From positions 1 through 26,073 of the forward strand of contig JBBRLU010000009.1 of assembly GCA_038231175.1 (NCBI GenBank): a stretch of DNA of 26,073 bases, given 5' to 3'. The notes below the pieces were generated by a model. It saw nothing but the letters and a program-made list of their open reading frames with translations, made no database searches and was not told the DNA's origin. Source of the DNA: UBA4729 sp038231175 (lineage in GTDB: Bacteria > Patescibacteriota > Saccharimonadia > Saccharimonadales > UBA4665). Positions 14,258 through 21,300 of the stretch are shown here, in pieces. Numbering within the stretch: position 1 is the stretch's first letter; the number at the start of each line of letters is the position of its first letter. The position numbers and the translations under genes are program-made.

Positions 14258-14620
14258 ATGAGATACCACAAGAATAGCCGCCGCCGAGCCCTGGAGTACG
14301 AAAAAGATCTGATCCAGTACTGGAAAGACAACCAGACCTTCGAGAAGTCCGTCGCCGCCCGGCCGGCCGATAACGGCTATGTCTTTTACGATGGGCCGCC
14401 GTTCATTACCGGCGTGCCACACCACGGCACACTGCTGTCGAGCATTGTCAAAGACGCCGTGCCGCGTTATTGGACTATGCAGGGCCGGCGCGTCGAGCGG
14501 GTGTGGGGTTGGGACTGCCATGGCTTGCCGGCCGAAGTTTACACCGAGAAAAAGTTTGGCATTACTGATCGCCGCGAGATCGGCACCAAGATCAGCCTGG
14601 CCGATTACATCACCACCTGA
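14258..14620 (+). CDS. ileS: Isoleucyl-tRNA synthetase, N-terminal part up to an in-frame TGA
   Basis: The first 120 codons of IleRS, from ATG 14258 with AGGAG at 14248-14252. It contains the ATP-binding HIGH region as PHHGT (residues 54-58; the usual last His of HIGH is Thr), then GWDCHGLPAE. Translation would stop at TGA (14618-14620), but the same frame continues directly with clear IleRS sequence (see the next entry). In Thermus-type IleRS the corresponding place reads ACRES, so the TGA replaces the Cys before the Arg. Read as one gene, 14258-17251 encodes 997 residues, normal for the family. This is either a single-base TGC/TGT-to-TGA change (sequencing error or true mutation) or recoding. 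Confidence 0.88.
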   Translation: MRYHKNSRRRALEYEKDLIQYWKDNQTFEKSVAARPADNGYVFYDGPPFITGVPHHGTLLSSIVKDAVPRYWTMQGRRVERVWGWDCHGLPAEVYTEKKFGITDRREIGTKISLADYITT

Positions 14621-14629
14621 CGCAACAAC

Positions 14630-17251
14630 ATGGTCGCCACCGGCGGACTATGGGAAGACACTATCGACCGCATCGGCCGCTGGGTCGACTTTAAGGGCGC
14701 CTACAAAACTATGGATAAAGAATATATGGAGAGCGTCTGGTGGGCCTTCAAGCAGCTCTACGAAAAGGGTAAGATCTACGAGGGCGAGAAGGTATTGCTG
14801 TACTGTACCCGCGACGCCACGCCGTTGTCCAAAGCCGAGATCGCCATGGATAACTCTTATAAGGATGACACTGACCCGTCGGTCTACGTGAAGTTTAAGC
14901 TGCACGACTACAGCCCCGATTACGACAGCTATGTCCTAGCCTGGACCACCACGCCCTGGACGCTACCGGCCAACACCGCCGTGGCGCTCAACCAAGCCGA
15001 AACCTATGTCGAAGTCGAAGTAACCGACGAACAGGGGACGGAGCACCTAATTGTCGCCAAGGCCCTGGCTGCCAAAGTCCTGACCAATGCCAAGCATCAG
15101 GCCCTAGACTATAAAGTTGTTCGGGAACTGCAGGGCAGTGAACTGGTCGGCAAAACCTACGAACCATTGTTTGAAAACCACGGCCCGCAGGCCCACAAAA
15201 TCTGGCACGCCGATTACGTGACGTTGGAAGACGGTACCGGCATCGTGCACTTGGCGCCGGCTTACGGCGAAGAGGATTACGCGCTGTCGCGCCAGCTCGG
15301 TTTCCCGTTCGTCTTAAATATTGACGACCGCGGTAACTACAAGCACGGCGAGTGGCAGGGCCAGAACGTCTGGGAAGTTAACAAAGAGATCGCCAAAACC
15401 CTGCACGCCCGCGGCGTCGTTTGGAAAATAGATTACATTACCCACAGCTATCCGCACTGTTACCGCTGCGACACCAAACTGATGTACCGAGCGCACCCCA
15501 GCTGGTTTATGAACATCGATGGCCAACGTACCGAAATGCTGGAACAGAACGCCGACATCAATTGGTTCCCGGAGCACATCAAACACGGCCGTTTTGAAAA
15601 AACTGTACTCAGCGCACCGGACTGGAATCTGAGCCGCGACCGTTATTGGGCGACCGCCATGCCGGTTTGGAAAGGTAAGAATAACAACGGCGAAGAGCTG
15701 ATAAAGGTCGTTGGCAGCTACGCTGAGTTGGCCGAATTATCCGGTGTCACCCTTGACGATTACCATCGACCGTGGGTAGATGATGTTACGTTTACAATAG
15801 ATGACGTCGAATATAAGCGAGTCGATAAGGTGCTCGACTGTTGGTTCGAGAGCGGCTCGATGCCGTTTGCCCAGTTCCATTATCCGTTCGAAAACGTCCA
15901 AAAATTCGAAGCTAATTTCCCCGGCGATTTCATTGTTGAATACGTCGGCCAGGTCCGGGCCTGGTTCTATTATGTCCATGCTATCAGCGTCGGCTTGTTT
16001 GGTAAGAACGCCTACAAGAATGTGATCGTGACGGGTACTATTTTGGCCGAAGATGGCCGCAAACTCAGTAAATCACTGGGTAACTTTACCGACCCTAACG
16101 AACTGATGGACAAATTCAGCGCCGACAGCCTACGCTTCCTGCTTTTGAGCTCGCCGAGCCTCAGCGGCGAGGACTTTGCCGTCCGTGAAAAAGAGCTGGG
16201 CGACGTCGCTCGCAAACTGAGCATGGTCTGGAACATGTACGACTTCTTTACGCTCTACGCCGACGTCGACAACTGGGAATGGGACGAATCGAAAGGTCTC
16301 ACAGACCCTTCGGAAAGCCTGTCGAACCCCTTAGACCAGTGGATCGTCGCCCGGTTACATCAGTTAACGGCTGATGTCGCGGTCAACATGGACCGCTACG
16401 ACCTGGCGGCCGCCGTCAAGCCGATCCTGCCGTTCATAGATGACGCCAGCAACTGGTACGTCCGCCGCTCGCGCAAGCGCTTCTGGAAGAGCGAGGACGA
16501 CGGCGACAAGGCCGACGCCTACCGCACGTTGCACTACGTCCTGACGATTTTAAGCATGGTCATGGCGCCGTTCACGCCGTTCCTGGCCGAAGAACTGTAC
16601 CGTAAGATGACCGGCGGCGAGAGTGTCCATCTGCTGGACTGGCCCAAGGCCGGCCACGTCAACGACTTACTACTGAGCGACATGGCTGCCGCCCGCCAGC
16701 TGATTACCGATGGCCTGTCGCAGCGGGCCCGGGCCGGTATCAAGGTCCGGCAGCCGCTGAGCTCGGCCACCATCTCCGGTCCCCACGCCGATCGCCTGAG
16801 TGTCTACCAAGAGATTCTCATCGAGGAGCTCAACCTTAAGTCAGTCATTTTCGAGGCCACCAGCGGTCCGCTAACGACGAACGCCGTGGCATCGACCGAC
16901 ACCGTGGCATCGACCGACCGATATATCGAATATGATATAACGGTCAATCTTGATATCGACCAAGCGCTCCGGCAAGAAGGTCTGATGCGCGAAATCGTCC
17001 GCAACGTCCAGCAGGCCCGCAAAGCCGCCGGACTAGAGGTCGATGACCGGATAGAGTTGGGGCTGGTCAGCGCTGACGCCGATGTCCAGGCCGTCTTGGC
17101 CGACAGCCAGCTGGTACAGGTGATTGCCCAGGAGACGTTGGCCGTCAGTACCGGAGCGCTAGCGGTAGACGGTGGCCACACGGTCAGCGTCAAGGTCGAG
17201 GGTGCCGCTTTGACAATCAGTTTCAGGGTTTACAGAGCTAGCCGTATCTGA
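14630..17251 (+). CDS. ileS: Isoleucyl-tRNA synthetase, main part after the in-frame TGA
   Basis: The frame resumes at 14621; the first ATG is 14630. It reads straight into DRIGRWVDFKGAYKTMD and YMESVWWAFKQL, classic IleRS. The CP1 editing domain follows (TTPWTLPANTAVALN; GTGIVHLAPAYGEEDY), then CWFESGSMPFAQ and the KMSKS loop as KLSKSLGN (about residue 602 of the joined protein). The anticodon-binding domain begins near DQWIVARLHQL, and a C-terminal extension ends in RASRI. No Shine-Dalgarno precedes 14630, so independent translation is unlikely. IleRS is essential, so one intact product is expected. It ends with TGA directly followed by an in-frame TAA. An 18-base tandem duplication (16884-16919) gives VASTDT twice. 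The rplU promoter lies in its last 25 bases. Confidence 0.93.
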   Translation: MVATGGLWEDTIDRIGRWVDFKGAYKTMDKEYMESVWWAFKQLYEKGKIYEGEKVLLYCTRDATPLSKAEIAMDNSYKDDTDPSVYVKFKLHDYSPDYDSYVLAWTTTPWTLPANTAVALNQAETYVEVEVTDEQGTEHLIVAKALAAKVLTNAKHQALDYKVVRELQGSELVGKTYEPLFENHGPQAHKIWHADYVTLEDGTGIVHLAPAYGEEDYALSRQLGFPFVLNIDDRGNYKHGEWQGQNVWEVNKEIAKTLHARGVVWKIDYITHSYPHCYRCDTKLMYRAHPSWFMNIDGQRTEMLEQNADINWFPEHIKHGRFEKTVLSAPDWNLSRDRYWATAMPVWKGKNNNGEELIKVVGSYAELAELSGVTLDDYHRPWVDDVTFTIDDVEYKRVDKVLDCWFESGSMPFAQFHYPFENVQKFEANFPGDFIVEYVGQVRAWFYYVHAISVGLFGKNAYKNVIVTGTILAEDGRKLSKSLGNFTDPNELMDKFSADSLRFLLLSSPSLSGEDFAVREKELGDVARKLSMVWNMYDFFTLYADVDNWEWDESKGLTDPSESLSNPLDQWIVARLHQLTADVAVNMDRYDLAAAVKPILPFIDDASNWYVRRSRKRFWKSEDDGDKADAYRTLHYVLTILSMVMAPFTPFLAEELYRKMTGGESVHLLDWPKAGHVNDLLLSDMAAARQLITDGLSQRARAGIKVRQPLSSATISGPHADRLSVYQEILIEELNLKSVIFEATSGPLTTNAVASTDTVASTDRYIEYDITVNLDIDQALRQEGLMREIVRNVQQARKAAGLEVDDRIELGLVSADADVQAVLADSQLVQVIAQETLAVSTGALAVDGGHTVSVKVEGAALTISFRVYRASRI

Positions 17252-17257
17252 TAAGAT
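17229..17257 (+). promoter_or_regulatory. rplU promoter inside the ileS end (near-leaderless)
   Basis: TTTACA (17229-17234), a 17-base spacer and TAAGAT (17252-17257), with the rplU ATG 9 bases downstream. The predicted leader is 0-3 bases and there is no Shine-Dalgarno sequence. Confidence 0.6.
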
Positions 17258-17266
17258 AGATTCCAT

Positions 17267-17575
17267 ATGAAAAAAGCAGTTATTTTAACCGGCGGCAAGC
17301 AATACTTGGTCGTCGAAGGCGAAACCATCAAGGTTGAGCTGGTCAAAGCCGAAGGTTCAAGCGTCAGCTTCGAGCCACTACTAGTAATCGACGGTGACAA
17401 CATCCGGGTCGGCGCTCCCAGCGTTGCTAAAGCCAGCGTCACGGCTGATGTCATCAACGCCGACCAACAGGCCGACAAGGTCACCAGCATCCGCTACAAG
17501 GCCAAGAAACGGGTCCACACCGTCCGCGGTCACCGCCAGCACCAGACCGTGCTGAAGATCACCAAGATCGCCTAG
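17267..17575 (+). CDS. rplU: 50S ribosomal protein L21
   Basis: A 102-residue protein of normal L21 length. It begins KKAVILTGGKQYLVVEGETI, the family start with the Gly-Gly-Lys-Gln-Tyr motif, then VLLVIDGD-like strands. It ends with the basic RYKAKKRVHTVRGHRQHQTVLKITKI, the L21 signature (K-x-R-R-K-G-H-R-Q region). L21 binds 23S rRNA on the 50S subunit. Unlike most bacteria, rpmA (L27) does not follow; a terminator does. It has its own promoter in the ileS 3' end and starts 15 bases after the ileS stop. Confidence 0.95.
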   Translation: MKKAVILTGGKQYLVVEGETIKVELVKAEGSSVSFEPLLVIDGDNIRVGAPSVAKASVTADVINADQQADKVTSIRYKAKKRVHTVRGHRQHQTVLKITKIA

Positions 17576-17594
17576 TCCTCGGCTATCCGGTCAC

Positions 17595-17628
17595 TTAAAA
17601 AAGCTCCCGATTAGAGGGGCTTTTTTAA
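17595..17628 (+). terminator. Rho-independent terminator after rplU
   Basis: TTAAAAAAGC (17595-17604) pairs with GCTTTTTTAA (17619-17628), extended by T-G, C-G and C-G pairs to a 13-bp stem around an 8-base loop. A-tract and T-tract on the two sides make it work in both directions. Confidence 0.88.
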
Positions 17629-17629
17629 A

Positions 17630-17659
17630 TTGTCGTTAAACCGGGTCGAGGAATACACT
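17630..17659 (+). promoter_or_regulatory. Promoter of the 64-residue coiled-coil gene (leaderless)
   Basis: TTGTCG (17630-17635), an 18-base spacer and TACACT (17654-17659), ending 7 bases before the ATG at 17667. No Shine-Dalgarno sequence. Confidence 0.55.
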
Positions 17660-17666
17660 GTAAGTA

Positions 17667-17861
17667 ATGAAACCAACCGAAGATTATCTAACCAAACGAG
17701 AGAAGGCCGAACTAACTCAGATTATCGGCGAAGCCATGCAACTGATCAGTAAACAATTCGCCGATCTGCAGTTAGCGATCGATAAGTTAGACTACCGTCT
17801 GAACGCTACCGTCGGTCAGGTTGACGGCCACGAAGTCCGTCTGCGCCGCCTCGAGGCCTAA
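17667..17861 (+). CDS. Small predicted coiled-coil protein of unknown function
   Basis: A 64-residue, mostly helical, charged protein. From residue 10 to the end, hydrophobic residues recur in heptad fashion (LTQIIGEAMQLISKQFADLQLAI, then LDYRLNATVGQV and VRLRRLEA), consistent with a short coiled coil. No signal peptide, membrane segment or known motif. It has its own promoter after the rplU terminator and a TAA stop. Its codon use resembles the neighbouring genes, which supports it as real. I do not recognise a family. Confidence 0.65.
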   Translation: MKPTEDYLTKREKAELTQIIGEAMQLISKQFADLQLAIDKLDYRLNATVGQVDGHEVRLRRLEA

Positions 17862-18128
17862 AACGTATATTTTGTAATGCAGTCTTTTAGCGACGGTTAT
17901 CATTTTTCTGTAAGATTTCTAATAGTGCTTGTGGATAAAAAAGCCAGAATAATTACGCAGACGTAATATTCACTACATTAAGCCTACCGAAATATTGACG
18001 ATAACCTAGCAATTTACAGGGTAATATACCGTTAAAGCTTAGACCGTTGTAAATAATGTTACTTATTACTAGTCAAAAGTACTTAGAAACAACAACACTA
18101 GTGCATCCAAAATGTGCTCATAAAACCC
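17862..18128. other. AT-rich intergenic stretch
   Basis: No gene I can support. It contains a single perfect DnaA-box sequence TGTGGATAA (17930-17938) and two of the three ACTAGT motifs of this gap (near 18067 and 18097; the third is near 18156). A 55-codon open frame (18056-18223) crosses its end, but it has no ribosome-binding site and unlike codon use. The base composition differs sharply from the GC-rich genes around it. Confidence 0.6.
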
Positions 18129-18157
18129 TTGATAACACCTGTGGCTGGGTAGATACT
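18129..18157 (+). promoter_or_regulatory. Promoter of the giant surface-protein gene
   Basis: TTGATA (18129-18134), a 17-base spacer and GATACT (18152-18157). The predicted start near 18164 is one base before the first hairpin of the leader, which supports the assignment. Confidence 0.55.
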
Positions 18158-18164
18158 AGTCACA

Positions 18165-18312
18165 TAGGGTTGGAGTGGAAAAACCAACTAACCCTAGCCA
18201 AACAAAATTGGTTAAAAACCTAAAAAAGCAAAAATGGACCTTTCTCCGAAGCAGAGAAAAATCCTCCGCCAGGAGAGAGGTCCAAAACAAACATTGCTCC
18301 GGGACTTGTCCC
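18165..18312 (+). promoter_or_regulatory. Structured 5' leader of the giant gene (possible riboregulator)
   Basis: Successive hairpins are joined by A-rich linkers. TAGGGTT (18165-18171) pairs with AACCCTA (18190-18196), with GG/CC stacked inside. GGACCTTTCTCC (18236-18247) pairs with GGAGAGAGGTCC (18272-18283), 12 bp with one G-U. GGGA-CTTG-TCCC is at 18301-18312. The large stem has an alternative fold. TTTCTC (18241-18246) can pair with GAGAAA (18254-18259), and CTCC (18264-18267) with GGAG (18272-18275) across a GCCA loop, while GGACC/GGTCC stay paired, giving a three-way junction. No known riboswitch core is recognised. Confidence 0.5.
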
Positions 18313-18352
18313 TAACAGGTAAAACCAATACAAACACCCTCACAAGAAACAA

Positions 18353-21300
18353 ATGCCCAAACACAAATCAGCACTACAGATATTCTTGAACACCCTTATG
18401 CTAGCCAGCAACAGGGTGTTCTTTGCTGTTTTGGATTGTGTTCACTCGACCCCTGTTATTTCTTATACGCGCGCCTACTCGCAGGCCGACAGGCGCTTGC
18501 GTGCCGGCCTCCGCGCTAGCGCCCGCAACCTGATGCTGCTGGCCCTGAGCCTGACGATGATCGCCGGCTTGCTGGTGGTGACGACCAAACCGCTGACGGC
18601 GGCAGCGGCCACCGCCGACAAGCTCAACTTCCAAGCCCGGTTGGAGCAGGCCGACGGTGCTATCGCCCCTGACGGTAACTACAACATCGAGTTTAAACTG
18701 TACAACAGCGCTAGCGCCGGCACGGCCCTGTGGACCGAAGACTACCTGAACAGTGCCAGCCAAGGGGTCCGAGTGGTTAACGGCTACGTTACCGTCAACC
18801 TTGGAACGGTGACGCCGTTCCCGACGAACATTTCCTACGACCAGGCGCTGTACATCACCATGAACATCGGTGGCACCAGCACCGGCGCGCCGACCTACGA
18901 CGGCGAGATGAGCCCGCGGCTGCAGTTGACGGCCGTACCGTACGCTTTCCAGGCTAACAGTGCCAAACAGCTCCAGGTGCAAAACGGCGTCAACGTCGCT
19001 ACCTTGGCTTTTACGGCGCCGACCGCCAACCGGACTATCGCCCTGCCCGATGCGACCGGTACCGTCTGTCTGCAGCTGAGTACCGATTGTGGCTTCGCCA
19101 GCGCCAGCGGTAGCAACAACTACATCCAGAACAACACCACCTTGCAGAATAGCGCTAACTTCAATTTCCAGAGTTCCAGCACCACGGCCATCAGCGGCGC
19201 CATCCGGGCATTGACCGGGCAGACGGCCGACTTACTGCGGCTGAGTGACTCTTCCGGCGTGGCCCTGAGCGGCTTTAACGCTAGCGGTCAGCTGTACTAC
19301 CAGAGCGGCAGCTTTACCGGTACCCTGGTGCAGAACGTTTTGGCCCAGAGCACGATCTACAACCTCAGGGACCCCGGCATCGCCAGCGTCGACATCTGTC
19401 TGAGTACCGGTAACTGTGCCGGCGCCGGTAGCGGCGTGACCTCGGCCACCGGCGGCACGGTCAACTACCTAGCCAAGTTTGACAGCGTTCGTAATATCGT
19501 GGCTTCGAGCCTGTTTGACGACGGTAGTTTTGTCGGCATCAACAGCGTTACCAACGCTGGCAAGCTGAGCGTCGTCAGCACCAATGCCAGCCAGAGCGGT
19601 GTCTACGTCAAGGGTGCCACCAGTGCCACCAGTGCCGCCTTCGTCGTCCAGGGCGGGGCTACGCCAGCGGCCGGCGGTGACCTGATCAACCTGAAAGATG
19701 TTTCCGGCGCTATTTTGAGCGGTTTCGACGCCAGCGGTAATCTGTTCTTTAACAAGGGTGGCTTCAAGGGCACGGTGACGCAGCAGAGCCTGGCCCAGAA
19801 CACAACCTACCGGCTGATTGATCCGGCTCAAGCTACGGTCGACATCTGTCTGAGTACCGGTAACTGTGCCGGCGCTGGTAGCAGCGTGACGTCGTTGGGC
19901 GGCACGATTAATTACATTGCCAAGTTTGACGCCGCTCGCGACATCGCTAACTCCAGCTTGTACGACAACGGCAGCTTCGTCGGTGTCAACACCATTACCA
20001 ACAATGGCTTACTGAGCCTGGTTGGCGCCACGGCCGCTCAGAGTACCTTCTTTGCCCAAGGTGCTGGCAGCGCCACCTCGCCGGTGGCGGTTATTCGTTC
20101 CGGCGCGACTCCAGGCGCCAGCGCCGATTTGCTGGTGCTGCAAAACTCCAGCGGCGTGACGCTGGCTGAGGTCGATAACAATGGCAACCTATCAGCTGTC
20201 AGCGGTCTGTTCAGCGGTAACATTACCCAGACCGGTAGCGGCAGCTTCAGCACCGGTAGCGGTGCCATCTCGTTTAACGGCGCCACCAGTGTTACTGGTA
20301 CCAATACTTTGACGGTCGGCACGGGGGCTACCAGCCTCGGCGGTACCTTGGCCGTCAGCGGTGCGGCTAGCTTCAGCGGTGGTCTGACTTCGGTCGGCGC
20401 GACGCTGATCAACACTACCGGCACGGCGGCCACGGCCATCGGCAACGCCGGCGGCAGCTTTACGCTGACTTCCTCGGGCTTGAACGTGGCCGCCAGCGGT
20501 GCCCTCAGCGGTGTCAGCGGCTATAGCCAGAGTGGCGGCAACTTCACTATTACCGGCCCGGGAGCATTTAGTACTGGTACTGGTGCCGTGGCGCTGAACG
20601 GCCCGGTTACGGCTTCCGGCACGCTGGCGGTGCAGGGTGTCAACGGTCTGACAATCGGCGTCGCCGGCGCCACGGCCGGCGTTGCTAACTTTGCTAACGC
20701 TACCAACACCAACCTGACCGTCCTGACCGCCACGGCGCCGACCGGTACCGGCAACGCTAACATCGCCTTGCCGACGCTGGTCGGGGGCACCAGTGCCACT
20801 ATCTGTGTCAGCACTGGTAACTGTGCCGGCGCCGGCAACAGCGTCACCTCGAACGCCGGTGGTACGCCGAACTACATCGCTAAATTCGTGACCGCCCGCG
20901 ACATCGGCAACGCCAGTTTGTACGACGACGGCACTTTCGTCGGCCTTAACACCACGACTAACAACGGTTTACTCAGCTTAGTCGGTGGCTTTGGCACCCA
21001 GAGTACCTTGTTTGCCCAGGGTTCGGTCAGTGCCACCTCACCGGTGGCGATTATCCGTTCCGGGGCCACGCCGGGCGTTGGCGCCGATCTATTACAACTG
21101 CAAAATAGCAGTAATACTACGGTGGCTAAGATTGATGCTACTGGCAACTTGACGGCCGTCGGCGGCCTGTTCAGCGGCAATCTGGCCCAAACCGGAACCG
21201 GCACTTTCAGTACCGGCAGCGGTGCCGTCAGCCTGAACGGCCCGACTAGCGTCACTAGCACGAACACCTTTAACGTCGGTTCTGGTGCTACCACCCTCGG

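Noticed and set aside
14379..14891. 170-codon frame overlapping the ileS TGA in another frame
   Set aside because: Arg/Ser/Pro-rich frame-shift shadow of ileS; the real IleRS sequence is continuous in one frame across the TGA.
14258..17251. Genome-wide reassignment of UGA to an amino acid
   Set aside because: vapB ends in UGA, and no other gene in the window has internal UGA codons, as would be expected under reassignment.
17930..17938. Perfect DnaA box TGTGGATAA in AT-rich DNA, as a possible replication origin
   Set aside because: It is a single copy with no dnaA, dnaN or box cluster nearby; one 9-base match can occur by chance.
18124..18196. Switch between AACCCT (18124-18129) and AACCCTA (18190-18196) competing for AGGGTT (18166-18171)
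   Set aside because: The first segment lies at the edge of the predicted -35 box and upstream of the predicted transcript start, so it would not be in the RNA.
18056..18223. 55-codon open frame starting MLLITSQKYLETTT
   Set aside because: No ribosome-binding site, codon use unlike neighbours, and it overlaps the promoter and first hairpin of the next gene.
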